Positions 5,839 through 13,934 of a stretch of 22,778 bases of DNA are shown piece after piece; position 1 is the first letter of the stretch, and every line of letters begins with the position of its first letter. Origin of the DNA: CAZZCN01 sp964652975 (GTDB lineage Bacteria > Bacillota > Clostridia > Saccharofermentanales > UBA5734); contig CAZZCN010000052.1 of the NCBI GenBank assembly GCA_964652975.1, positions 1-22,778 on the forward strand. Reading direction: 5' to 3'. A program made the translations under genes and the position numbers. Under the pieces are notes generated by a model, which saw nothing but the letters and a program-made list of their open reading frames with translations, had not been told where the DNA came from and searched no databases.

Positions 5839-7038
5839 TTATAATGTTATTTGAATTTGAATAGTTGCTGTAATGTTAGACCCATCATTACTTCTGGCAG
5901 AAACAATAACAGAACCAGTTTTATTTTTTGAAGTCAAAACGCCTGTAGTACTGTTAATTGTTGCATTGGTGCCTCCGTTATTTGTTATACTCCATGTAAC
6001 AGTTTTATTTGAAGCATTTGATGGTGTAATCGCAGCAATAATTGTCAGGTTAGAACTTTTTTTCATAGTAAGGAGTCCAGTACTCGTTGAAAGTGTAATT
6101 GCTGTGACTTTTACAAGCTGATTACTGATAATTATTGTTTCACTGTCCGTAACTCCTGAACCATCCATTGCTGTGGCTGTTACGATAACAGAACCGTTAG
6201 CCAAAGGATTTAGCAATCCCGCCTGAGTAATTGTCGCTAATGACACGTTATTTACTGACCAAGAGACTCCTTTGTTGGCAGCATAGTCCGGCAAAACAGT
6301 CGCTGTCATCTGCATTGTCTGTGCATTTACCGATATTGTATTGCTGCTCGTAATTGTAATTGATGTAACTTTTACAGGTGCCGGGGTTGGAGATGGTGTC
6401 GCTGTAGCAGCAGGTGTAGGAGTTGGTGTGGGCGAAGGAGTAGGTGTGGGGGACAATGTAGGGCCGGCACTTGGTACAGAAGTCGGGGCAGGTGTAGTTG
6501 TGGGACCAGGTGTAGGCTGATTGGGCACTATATATGATACACAACTACCACTTGCTGCTCCGGTGATGCTCTTCCCCATGAGATTATTGACAAATAGCTT
6601 TGAGCTTATAGTAAAAACAGCCGATCCATTAACAGTCAAAGTTAAATCTATCTTTAGAACCTTTGAGCTGCTCAAGGGTGAAAAAACTATGACATATGAA
6701 TACTTACTATAACCACTGGCAGGGGATATATATACAATACCTGAACTTGAAGTTTTGGAAACTATTTTGTTGCTCTCCACGGTAATATACTTCTTGCCTG
6801 ATGCTAAAGACCCCGGAACAGAAGATTCAATATTGATAAGATTTGCGTTGCGCAGTTCTGCTTCTAATTTCTGAAGGGTCATTCTTGATATTATCTGTGC
6901 TTCAGCAAGATTGTGAGAATTATCCGTAAACTCCAATATTTGTGGTACGAGCGGACTGAGTGCAACAGAAATAATACCGACAATTGCAATTGTTGCAACA
7001 ACCTCAATCAGTGTAAATCCTTTCTTTTTATTAGTCAT
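5839..7038 (-). CDS. Minor pilin / pseudopilin fused to a Pro-Thr linker and two BIG2 Ig-like domains
   Basis: I start the 399-residue protein at ATG 7038, nine bases after GGAGG, rather than at an in-frame ATG ten codons upstream that would overlap the preceding gene. The leader MTNKKKG is cut before FTLIEVV (Glu5 present), followed by the usual hydrophobic helix. A pilin-like globular part runs to about residue 170. Residues 172-221 are almost entirely Pro and Thr with Ser/Ala (TPTPSPTP type). Two bacterial Ig-like group 2 repeats then follow (about 222-310 and 311-399), each with the VTSITIT..., ...TATVLP..A..K.VSWS, ...G.V.VTA pattern. BIG2 domains occur in surface adhesins. As the last gene of the pilC operon next to other minor pilins, it may be a tip or side adhesin of the pilus (inference). 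The modular fusion is unusual. Confidence 0.88.
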   Translation of the reverse strand: MTNKKKGFTLIEVVATIAIVGIISVALSPLVPQILEFTDNSHNLAEAQIISRMTLQKLEAELRNANLINIESSVPGSLASGKKYITVESNKIVSKTSSSGIVYISPASGYSKYSYVIVFSPLSSSKVLKIDLTLTVNGSAVFTISSKLFVNNLMGKSITGAASGSCVSYIVPNQPTPGPTTTPAPTSVPSAGPTLSPTPTPSPTPTPTPAATATPSPTPAPVKVTSITITSSNTISVNAQTMQMTATVLPDYAANKGVSWSVNNVSLATITQAGLLNPLANGSVIVTATAMDGSGVTDSETIIISNQLVKVTAITLSTSTGLLTMKKSSNLTIIAAITPSNASNKTVTWSITNNGGTNATINSTTGVLTSKNKTGSVIVSARSNDGSNITATIQIQITL

Positions 7039-7057
7039 ACGGTTACCTCCCTGTGAG

Positions 7058-7426
7058 TTAGTCAGCAATGAAATAATAGTATGTGTTTTCGTTGTTTATA
7101 TCATTACTAGAAACTAGTTTACCACCGGTCGTGATATCGGCCCCATTAAATGATACAACAAAATTTTGGGCTTGCTGACTGACAATTGAAATATCGCCAG
7201 AAGAAAAAGGAGCGGGAGTGGAGATCGGATCTGCCATTTTATTCTCTATTCCTGCTGCTGCATTTTCACCATTTCTCTTCATTATTGCATTATTACCAAT
7301 AATTCTGTTCGATGTAACAAAGACAGTTATAATCAATAATGATACCATCGAAAGAAGAGCAATACTAACGACAATTTCAACCAATGTCATAGCACTTCTA
7401 GACTTAATCAATTTAATATTATACAT
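7058..7426 (-). CDS. Short type IV pseudopilin (PilV/PilI-like minor pilin)
   Basis: The start is ATG 7426, six bases past the stop of the upstream gene and served by the GGGG in that gene's last codons. A longer in-frame start would overlap. The 122 residues begin MYNIKLIKSRSA, and the cleavage site is Ala-Met instead of Gly-Phe (A|MTLVEIVVSIALLS). Ala at -1 is tolerated by prepilin peptidases, and Glu at mature position 5 is kept. A short, polar, Asn/Ser-rich domain follows. It is probably a priming or tip minor pilin that initiates pilus assembly with its two neighbours; the exact subclass cannot be told. Confidence 0.8.
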   Translation of the reverse strand: MYNIKLIKSRSAMTLVEIVVSIALLSMVSLLIITVFVTSNRIIGNNAIMKRNGENAAAGIENKMADPISTPAPFSSGDISIVSQQAQNFVVSFNGADITTGGKLVSSNDINNENTYYYFIAD

Positions 7427-7431
7427 ATATA

Positions 7432-8994
7432 TTAACCCCAGCCTTCTAATGTCCATCCACTTGCGCTGACTGCTCCGCCTGAGCCGAATATATCAAGAGG
7501 AGTACCAATCACATCCGGTGGGCTATACTTAAAAGAAACATCATTTGTAATTGATATCTCCTTTACTATGCAACAACCAACAAATTTATAACTTAGTGAG
7601 TTTAGTACAATATAGTCTGAACCACTAGCACTGACTGAACCTTTCGGGAGATAAACTACGGCATTCAACCCTGATGAAGAAGTCAATTCTATTGATTGTG
7701 TACCTTCTCCAATAATATATAATTTCGGGTTGCTTCCTCGAGGGTTCATACCTAGATAACCATTTGCACCGATCTCAATCTCTGATGTCCCTTTTAGGTA
7801 GATAAAAACATTGTGATCGCCATCCACCTCTATACTTCGTCCGGAAAAATCCAGATTAGTATTGTTTAATAATAGAAATATATCTTTCGTAGTTGCATCA
7901 ATTGTTATAACACTGCCATAAGAAAAGGAATTAAATTGAGTTACCACGGAAGATGTGATTGTTCCGCTATCAGATATTGTCTTAGTAATCGTATTAACCA
8001 CTACAGGATTATAAAGCTGTGCATTTTCTGCAATGGTAGGTGTATAAATAATTGGTAGTGCTTGCGGCATATATTGAGAAAAATCCAGAGCTGTAATACC
8101 AGTGTTTTTCGTGGCTCCAAGCGGGACAAAAGAGCTTATAGTACCCCACGCTACTGAAACTGTCCCGCCATATGTCAGAGTACCATTAATTCTAGCTCCT
8201 CCTGCAAAGCTGGCGTTTGTTTTGATTATTGCGTTTTGCTGAATCAACCCGTTTGGCATATTCAATGAACCGTCGGCATAAGCATTACCATTAACAGTAC
8301 CGGCTCCTGAAAATATTAAATCACCTTTAGTTGACACATTTCCATCAATTGTAGCACCTGCATCTATTCTTAATGTTCCAAAACTGATAATATCCTTGGT
8401 TGTATTCGTACCACCGGAAAAAGTTGTGGTGCCGGTAACTCCAAGCTCTCCGCTGATTTGACTTCCACGCGAGAAGTTCATGCTTCCGTTTACAAATACT
8501 CCACCTCTGGAATCGCCAGTGGCTCCGATATCATATACATTGCACTGACCAAAGCCTTCTATTGCATTACCGTCGACATAAATAGATTTATCGGTTGGGA
8601 TAATTCCGGGTAAAGACTTTACTATATATGCTTTTACCGTTGCTCGCTCATTGTTATATGCTGCATTGGCGGTGATAGTGAATTTTTGAGAATCTCTAGT
8701 AACAGCAACAGAATATGTCCCTAATCCAGAAACTGTTTTCTCAATTGGTGTAATATTTACAATACTATTCATTTTTGCAGAGTCCGAGCCATACTGGACT
8801 ATATAATCCGCTACAGCATTTGCTGCTGATTTAGCAGTAAAATATGCCTGCTGGGAATCATGCTGCCACTTTGTACTTCTGGACGAGATAATCGTTGATG
8901 AAACCAACGCCATTGAGAAAAATGTAATAACAAGCAATATGGCTAACACCCATACCAAGGCATAGCCTTTTTTACTATTTAATTTTCTAAACAC
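7432..8994 (-). CDS. PilX-like minor pilin with large beta-rich, bactofilin-like C-terminal domain
   Basis: The start is GTG 8994, seven bases after AAGGAGGT; an in-frame GTG at 9003 lies inside that site. The 520-residue protein has a prepilin-type N-terminus, KKG|YALVWVLAILLVITFFSMAL, with Trp instead of Glu at mature position 5, as in GspK/PilX-type tip subunits. After ~110 residues of PilX-like helix and strand comes a long Gly/Asn/Thr-rich stretch (about 135-270) with repeated ...V.G....G......I.G....G turns. This looks like a beta-solenoid of the polymer-forming/bactofilin kind. The C-terminal 200 residues are also beta-rich and contain a CC pair. The family is common in Gram-positive pilus operons next to PilV-type subunits. 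A tip position is inference. Confidence 0.82.
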   Translation of the reverse strand: MFRKLNSKKGYALVWVLAILLVITFFSMALVSSTIISSRSTKWQHDSQQAYFTAKSAANAVADYIVQYGSDSAKMNSIVNITPIEKTVSGLGTYSVAVTRDSQKFTITANAAYNNERATVKAYIVKSLPGIIPTDKSIYVDGNAIEGFGQCNVYDIGATGDSRGGVFVNGSMNFSRGSQISGELGVTGTTTFSGGTNTTKDIISFGTLRIDAGATIDGNVSTKGDLIFSGAGTVNGNAYADGSLNMPNGLIQQNAIIKTNASFAGGARINGTLTYGGTVSVAWGTISSFVPLGATKNTGITALDFSQYMPQALPIIYTPTIAENAQLYNPVVVNTITKTISDSGTITSSVVTQFNSFSYGSVITIDATTKDIFLLLNNTNLDFSGRSIEVDGDHNVFIYLKGTSEIEIGANGYLGMNPRGSNPKLYIIGEGTQSIELTSSSGLNAVVYLPKGSVSASGSDYIVLNSLSYKFVGCCIVKEISITNDVSFKYSPPDVIGTPLDIFGSGGAVSASGWTLEGWG

Positions 8995-9029
8995 ATAAAA
9001 CACCTCCTTAAAAATCCTTTCTAAATGAA

Positions 9030-9764
9030 TTATTTGGCAAGTGTGTCCTTCAAAAGTGGGTCAACTGATGTGAATTTCTTTACCCCATAACATTCCGCTG
9101 AAACAGTAACAGTAGTAATTCCTTCATTATCAACAGAAATATTGATTGAAGAAATCCTTGCTAGTCTTTTGCTAGTTTTAATTGCATCAATCAGTACGTT
9201 AGTCTGGGCTAGATTACCTTTGAATTGTATGGAAACGGTGCTCATTTCCATAATATCTATTGCTTTTTCTTCAACATTGGCAGTAGCTTCTTTGCTTTCT
9301 GGGTTAGCAGGAATGGCTGTCGGCTGAGGCAACTTGTTATTAATGCTGTAAATTGCATCTGAAGCTTCTTTGGCAGGGTATCCCAACTGTAAAAGTCCGC
9401 TTGGGGGATTTAAAACCTGGGAAGGCTTTGGCGTTGTTATAATAAATGATGTATATATAACATTTGAACGCGTTATTATATCATTAAAAAAAAGCTGGAT
9501 TTTATCACTTTTAAGTTCCGGAAAAAATGGAGCTTCAGTGATTGTAATTTTCTTTTCGAGATCGGAATTCTCCTTGTCAATGCCTTTCGCACGCAATACA
9601 TTCAAATCTGCTTTTGCCTTGTCATCGAGAGCAGTCTGGTATTCGGTATTCTTTAGTGACAGGTCTTTCTGTGCAGGTTCTATAAGTAGCTTGAATCCTC
9701 CTAAAAGAATTACTATCGCTGCCAAAATAATGATCAGTACTTTTTCTCTTGTATTCATTTTCAT
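9030..9764 (-). CDS. pilO: PilO-like inner-membrane alignment protein
   Basis: The 244 residues comprise a short cytoplasmic N-terminus, one membrane helix (about 8-27, VLIIILAAIVILLGGFKLLI), a coiled coil (30-72) and an alpha/beta ferredoxin-like domain (about 77-115 and 170-235), the architecture of PilO. The two halves of the domain are separated by ~50 residues rich in Pro, Ala and Glu (about 110-165). PilO pairs with PilN and links the cytoplasmic PilM ring to the extracytoplasmic part of the pilus machine. The start codon overlaps the pilN stop by 4 bp (ATGA), with GGAGGT in the end of pilN, which indicates translational coupling. Confidence 0.85.
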   Translation of the reverse strand: MKMNTREKVLIIILAAIVILLGGFKLLIEPAQKDLSLKNTEYQTALDDKAKADLNVLRAKGIDKENSDLEKKITITEAPFFPELKSDKIQLFFNDIITRSNVIYTSFIITTPKPSQVLNPPSGLLQLGYPAKEASDAIYSINNKLPQPTAIPANPESKEATANVEEKAIDIMEMSTVSIQFKGNLAQTNVLIDAIKTSKRLARISSINISVDNEGITTVTVSAECYGVKKFTSVDPLLKDTLAK

Positions 9765-10360
9765 TTGGCAGTTACCTCCTTAAATTCACATCTCAAAGTA
9801 AAAATAAATTTTGTTGCATTATTCGCATTTGGGGTAGTTGATGTGTTTTCACCGTCAATGGACACACCGTCATAAGAAATTGTGCTGAATATGTTTTGCT
9901 TGTTTAATGCCTGCGCAAATATTGCAGGAGACATTCTGTTCGAAGAAACATAAGTAAGGTCCATAGACTGGGGATTAATCACAATTGTTCTTGCTGTCGT
10001 ATTTGCCGGTGTAGCGGCAAGTATTTTGTTAATAAGGACACTGTCCATTATTCTTGATGAATCGAAGTTCTTCTTTGCTAGTGTAATTGCATCGTTATAT
10101 TCCTTCAACAGCTGATTCTTTTTTAGCTGTACAGCTAGTTTTGCATTTGCTTCCATAACCTGGGGTGAATTTATCTGTGCATTCAAATCATCTATTTTTG
10201 ATTGCGTGGTGTTTTTTATAAATATTATAGCACTATAAACGCCAACAACAATCATGACAAAAACAAGAACAGTAGCCAAAATAGCTTTAAGCCCACTGTC
10301 GGCGGGCTTGGATGGACCACTTTTATAAACTTCAAATAAATTAAAATCTTTACCTTTCAT
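9761..10360 (-). CDS. pilN: PilN-like inner-membrane assembly protein
   Basis: I choose ATG 10360, preceded by GAGG; a GTG two codons upstream is also possible. The 199-residue protein begins with a short cytoplasmic motif, DFNLFEVYKS, equivalent to the INLLP peptide that docks into PilM. A membrane helix follows (about 27-49, LATVLVFVMIVVGVYSAIIFI), then a coiled coil and a small ferredoxin-like domain. It lies 7 nt after pilM and overlaps pilO, in the canonical M-N-O order. No pilP or pilQ follows, as expected for a bacterium without an outer membrane. Confidence 0.86.
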   Translation of the reverse strand: MKGKDFNLFEVYKSGPSKPADSGLKAILATVLVFVMIVVGVYSAIIFIKNTTQSKIDDLNAQINSPQVMEANAKLAVQLKKNQLLKEYNDAITLAKKNFDSSRIMDSVLINKILAATPANTTARTIVINPQSMDLTYVSSNRMSPAIFAQALNKQNIFSTISYDGVSIDGENTSTTPNANNATKFIFTLRCEFKEVTAK

Positions 10361-10367
10361 ATTCACC

Positions 10368-11369
10368 TCACAGCCTTATCAGGGCGCCGGCAGCACTGCA
10401 GATCTTGGATAAACTGCAATTTGCCGGAATATTTACACTGCCAACGCTCTCTAGCACTTCAACCGGTATCTTAAGCGAGTTGGCAAGTGCAGGTGCCATG
10501 CCTTTAAGAGACGATGCCCCGCCGCAGATATATATCTGGAAAACAGTCTTTGATGTGGAGTTTAACAATATATACTGGGTGTATCTCTGGATCTCCTCTG
10601 AAACTCGATAAACAAAATACTTGCAAGTGTCCGTTACTACCTTGTTCTCATATTCGAAATCAGGGGAGACATCCATCTGTGATAAATACTCAGAAGTAAT
10701 ATCAATACGATTTATAGCACCTATTTCTCGAATGAATTCTTGAAAAGGAGAGATCTCTGTCCGATTGAAACGGTAAGTTCCGTTTGTAAATCCGTGCATT
10801 GAGATGTGGGAATAACCTATATCGACAATAATTATATTGCCCTCATTATGATCCTTGCCATTAATAGAGGAATCAGACATTAGCTTATAGATACAATTAG
10901 CGCTTGTATCAAGTGAATATGGTTTCAGTTTAAGATCCCTTATCAAATTGAAGTAATTTTCGACCATCTCCTTTGATACTGCATACGCCGTTACCATGAG
11001 CATGTTATCTGTCGTTGTACTTGTAATTACAAAGTCGATTACATACTCCATATCGGTTCCGACTATTCGGAGCATTTCGTTGTTTACAAGAAGTCTTAAT
11101 TTAGGAATCTTAATGTTTGGCAATTTAAATTCTCTGGCTACTATGTCAGTACTGTTAATCGTTACAATAGCATTCTTGGATTTCATATTCTTGGTCTTGA
11201 TAATCTCGTTGATCAAAAATCCAAGCGCTGAACGATCTTTGATATCACCGTTAACTACAACCTCGCTCGTATACTCGATTTCGTTGTAATCAGTAATGTC
11301 AACAATGCCTTTGTTATAAGTTCCTTCTACAACACATACCTTTTTACTGCCTACGTCTATTGAAAGCAT
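10368..11369 (-). CDS. pilM: PilM, actin-like cytoplasmic ATPase of the type IV pilus machine
   Basis: The 333-residue protein has the actin/FtsA-like fold signatures of PilM. The first phosphate loop is at the N-terminus (SIDVGSKKVCVVEG, residues 3-16), the second around NIIIVDIGYSHISMHGF (about 178-194), and an adenosine-type motif IYICGGASSLKGMAPAL (about 275-291). PilM forms a cytoplasmic ring that binds the N-terminal peptide of PilN and contacts the PilB/PilT motors. The start is ATG 11369 after AAGGA; 26 nt separate it from pilC upstream. Confidence 0.92.
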   Translation of the reverse strand: MLSIDVGSKKVCVVEGTYNKGIVDITDYNEIEYTSEVVVNGDIKDRSALGFLINEIIKTKNMKSKNAIVTINSTDIVAREFKLPNIKIPKLRLLVNNEMLRIVGTDMEYVIDFVITSTTTDNMLMVTAYAVSKEMVENYFNLIRDLKLKPYSLDTSANCIYKLMSDSSINGKDHNEGNIIIVDIGYSHISMHGFTNGTYRFNRTEISPFQEFIREIGAINRIDITSEYLSQMDVSPDFEYENKVVTDTCKYFVYRVSEEIQRYTQYILLNSTSKTVFQIYICGGASSLKGMAPALANSLKIPVEVLESVGSVNIPANCSLSKICSAAGALIRL

Positions 11370-11395
11370 AAAATTTATCCTTCCCCTCTCATATA

Positions 11396-12601
11396 TTATC
11401 CTACATTCTGCATCATGCCGAACATCGGCAATGCGATTGAAACAACAACAAATCCTATAACAAGAGCCATTACAACTATCATAAGAGGCTCCATCAATCC
11501 CACCATCTTGACGGTTGCCGCATCGGCTTCCTCATCGTAAAATGCAGCTGTTTTTGACAGCACATCGTCAAGTGTACCTGATTCTTCTCCGATTGAAATC
11601 ATGGAAACCAGCATTGCTGGAAAAACATTCGCTCTCTTAATTGCTACAGAAAGGGAGGTTCCCCTGCGGATTTCTTCACGTATATCATAAAGAACTTTCT
11701 CGAAATATTTATTACCAAGAACTTTTGCAGCAACTTCAATCGATTTAAGCATCGGTATACCACTCTGCATCAAAGTAGACAAGGTTCTGGCAAATCGTGC
11801 GCTTATAACGGTAACGTTGAGTTTGCCTATAATAGCCATTCTCGTCTTAAACGTATCAAACTTCATTCTCCCGCCATTGCTTTTAAGGAAATTCATCCAT
11901 CCAATAGAAACGATGCAAACAACAATTATATATACATACCAATAGCTGAGTAGCGAATTGCTAAGACCCATGAGCATACGTGTAGGCAGAGGCAATGTAG
12001 TCCCCGCTGCTTCAAACATCTGTGCAAAAACCGGCAAGACGGCGACCATCAAAATAATTACAACAACTACTGTCAATATTCCTAATATGATAGGGTACAT
12101 CATTGCGCTCTTTACTTTATTACCTGTCTTTAAAGTTTTTTCAAAGTTGGCCGCTGCTCTTTCCATTACTCCGTCGAGTGTTCCGCTTGATTCACCGGCT
12201 TCAACCATATTGATAAGAAACTCGGGGAATGCGGGACTTTGACTCTTAAGTGATGCTGAAAATGACTGTCCTCTTTGCACACTTTCGTATACTTTCTTTA
12301 GGATTAGCTTCTGTGCTGGATTATCACATTGTGAATACAAAATATCCAGACACTTTATAACTCCTATTCCTGACGAAAGCATAGCAGAAAATTGTCTGCA
12401 AAAAATTGCAAGGTCCTTAGTCTTGTATTTAAGCTTACCGCCGATGTTAAGCGAGCGTGATGCTATTGATGCCGGGGTCAATTCAAGGCAGAACAACCCG
12501 CGCTGTGCAAAAATCTTGCGGCATACATCTTCGCTTGCAGCTTCAATCACCCCGCTTACAGGAAGGCCCTTGCTGTCGATTACCGAATATCTGAATTCCA
12601 A
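11396..12601 (-). CDS. pilC: PilC, type IV pilus platform protein (GspF family)
   Basis: The protein has ~401 residues and the complete GspF/PilC layout. An N-terminal domain (FRYSVIDSKGLPVSGVIEA) is followed by two T2SSF helical domains (about 65-190 and 268-395). Both carry the family motif: VEAGESSGTLDGVMERAA in the first and ISIGEESGTLDDVLSKTA in the second. Three membrane helices lie near 170-195, 222-242 and 370-398. PilC sits in the membrane and is turned by the PilB motor to insert or extract pilin. Two starts are possible: TTG 12601, eight bases after AGAGG, which I prefer, and GTG 12610, which would coincide with that site. It is the first gene of the riboswitch-controlled operon. 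Confidence 0.93.
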   Translation of the reverse strand: MEFRYSVIDSKGLPVSGVIEAASEDVCRKIFAQRGLFCLELTPASIASRSLNIGGKLKYKTKDLAIFCRQFSAMLSSGIGVIKCLDILYSQCDNPAQKLILKKVYESVQRGQSFSASLKSQSPAFPEFLINMVEAGESSGTLDGVMERAAANFEKTLKTGNKVKSAMMYPIILGILTVVVVIILMVAVLPVFAQMFEAAGTTLPLPTRMLMGLSNSLLSYWYVYIIVVCIVSIGWMNFLKSNGGRMKFDTFKTRMAIIGKLNVTVISARFARTLSTLMQSGIPMLKSIEVAAKVLGNKYFEKVLYDIREEIRRGTSLSVAIKRANVFPAMLVSMISIGEESGTLDDVLSKTAAFYDEEADAATVKMVGLMEPLMIVVMALVIGFVVVSIALPMFGMMQNVG

Positions 12602-12768
12602 GTATTTCACCTCTTTTAATTCAATTTGAGATTACCATCTCAGTAGAGTATTAATCATTACATATAGCATGCTACATGTGTATATACAATATATACTATA
12701 TTTATCCACTATAAATTTCGGCTGTTTATCATTATTGTTACATTTGTGTCATATAATTAATGTTGTCA

Positions 12769-12799
12769 TAAAAAAAGCAACAGATCCATATCAGTCGCT
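12769..12799 (-). terminator. Riboswitch-controlled intrinsic terminator of the pilC operon leader
   Basis: On the minus strand AGCGACTG (12799-12792) pairs with CTGTTGCT (12783-12776), with a G-T wobble and one mismatch, followed by a seven-T run. Its 5' arm GCGACTG can alternatively pair with CAGTTGC (12849-12843) at the 3' end of the aptamer, again using a T-G wobble. This is the same antiterminator geometry as in the pilin leader, although the terminator sequence differs. Confidence 0.8.
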
Positions 12800-12837
12800 T
12801 TACAAAACGTAATTAAAATATAACATCATACGTTATG

Positions 12838-12925
12838 TAACGGCAACTGGCTGCCATCGACGTCAAGTCATTAGGCCCTATAGCTTTGCGCCTCAATCTT
12901 TCGATTGGTTTGCGATTGAATTTTG
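12838..12925 (-). promoter_or_regulatory. c-di-GMP-I (GEMM) riboswitch aptamer upstream of the pilC operon
   Basis: Read on the minus strand, CGCAAACC is followed by a perfect CAATC-GAAA-GATTG P2 hairpin (12907-12894). Then come the conserved GGCGCAAAGC core (about 12892-12883) and GGGCCTAATG in the receptor position. A GGCAGCC segment follows, and the closing TTGCC strand is at 12846-12842. Starting at CCAGTTGCCG (12850), 23 bases are identical to the copy upstream of the pilin gene. The leader reaches pilC after a further ~160 nt in which I see no gene. Confidence 0.92.
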
Positions 12926-12958
12926 CCAACTCTTTAATGAGTTATCTCGTTAATTTGT

Positions 12959-12987
12959 AGTTTAGCACCGGAATAATGCTTTGTCAA
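12959..12987 (-). promoter_or_regulatory. Promoter of the pilC operon
   Basis: On the minus strand TTGACA (12987-12982), a 17-base spacer and TAAACT (12964-12959) give a start near 12952, ahead of the riboswitch. Box sequences and spacing are the same as for the pilin promoter. Confidence 0.8.
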
Positions 12988-13217
12988 CAGAAATGGCCAA
13001 TTTCCCTATAATACCGATACATGTCGGGTTAACTAAGGATTCTCTTAGCTTGGGCAAAAGAATTTACAATTTTTGGCAGAGTGATTCTTTTTCTTGTTTA
13101 CGATATATTTACTTGTGTATTACATTTGTAAAGCGCGTTTTTGATAAATGCGCTTTTAATCTGTTTTGGCATAAATTTCCGTACAATTTATTTTCGGTTA
13201 TAGGATTTATTTCAGGC
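12988..13217. other. Intergenic region between the divergent pilC and trpB2 promoters
   Basis: Nothing codes convincingly here. An AAAGCGC/GCGCTTT inverted repeat (13130-13136 and 13150-13156) followed by one more T could be a weak terminator. Confidence 0.5.
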
Positions 13218-13246
13218 TTGACAAAGGACTTGCCAAAATGTATAAT
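13218..13246 (+). promoter_or_regulatory. Consensus promoter of the T-box/trpB2 transcript
   Basis: TTGACA (13218-13223), exactly 17 bases, then TATAAT (13241-13246): a full sigma-A consensus. Transcription should begin near 13253. Confidence 0.93.
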
Positions 13247-13252
13247 TCGGGT

Positions 13253-13568
13253 ATTAATAAAGTAAATCCGGTGATCAAAACGAGTATCCTGTGTGACTGT
13301 TGTCACAGCGAATCGGCGGTGGTGTGAGGTCCGATACATACGGCGCAGGAGAATGGATTTGTTAGGAGCAAAGTGAACCATACGATTTTCATTCGTATCA
13401 AGTACCTTTAGACGGTTATCTCTCCGTTATGTGAGTGCGATATATGACTTTTTAAGTCCCGTATCGATAAAGATGGAATCTGCCAGTTATGCAGAATCCG
13501 AAGATGGGTGGCACCGCGAGCCATATCGCCCCGTTATTGTATTAAATGAGGGGAGATGTGGTTTTTTT
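13253..13568 (+). promoter_or_regulatory. T-box leader, tRNA-Trp sensing (UGG specifier)
   Basis: Stem I has AGTA (13283-13286) facing GAATGGA (13351-13357), separated by the helix TCCTGTG (13287-13293)/CGCAGGA (13344-13350). This is the standard specifier loop, and the codon after GAA is TGG (13354-13356), the tryptophan codon. The T-box sequence TGGCACCGCG is at 13509-13518. Its variable base is C, which pairs with a G73 discriminator, as bacterial tRNA-Trp has. Uncharged tRNA-Trp would pair with specifier and T-box, block the downstream terminator and turn on the trpB2 gene. The predicted specificity agrees with the gene controlled. Confidence 0.93.
13521..13568 (+). terminator. T-box-controlled intrinsic terminator
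   Basis: CCATATCGCCCC (13521-13532) pairs with GGGGAGATGTGG (13550-13561), 11 of 12 positions, extended inward by TTATT/AATGA, and is followed by seven T's. Formation of the antiterminator with the T-box bulge would use the base of this region. Confidence 0.9.
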
Positions 13569-13934
13569 ATGTGTAAAAATATCTATCAGAATGAATCATT
13601 GATTTGTAAACCAGATGACGTATTTGTCGCAAATTGCGAAAAACCGCCTCGAAAGGCCTGTGACCGATGGCAAAGGAGTTTACAGAGCAATAATATTTAC
13701 AGCTTTTAGTTTTTGTATTAGCCAATGAACTACATGGCTAGCTAAACGAACCAGGTTGACATCAATGTTACTGATTGAGTAACATAACAGGAACAAACGT
13801 CTAACCAACCAAACAGCAAACCAGTAGACCACAAACCAACAAACAACTAATTAGCAAACCAGTAGACCAACAAAACAACTAACCAACATGGTAAATGATA
13901 AGCAAACTAAAAATAAAAATTGGAGGAAAAGAAA
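13569..13934 (+). other. Long leader between T-box terminator and trpB2, with A/C-rich direct repeats
   Basis: The 366 nt between terminator and start codon hold no supported gene. A possible second promoter, TTGACA (13756-13761) and TAACAT (13780-13785) with an 18-base spacer, is weak. From about 13797 to 13888 the sense strand is nearly all A and C. It contains a 16-nt direct repeat AGCAAACCAGTAGACC at 13815-13830 and 13853-13868 (period 38), so that stretch is probably unstructured in RNA. Confidence 0.6.

Noticed and set aside
12981..13381. Overlapping open frames of ~90 codons on both strands
   Set aside because: They lie over the pilC promoter, the T-box promoter and T-box Stem I, without ribosome binding sites or recognisable sequence.
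13431..13709. 92-codon open frame on the plus strand
   Set aside because: It runs through the T-box antiterminator and terminator, has no good ribosome binding site and a composition unlike a protein.
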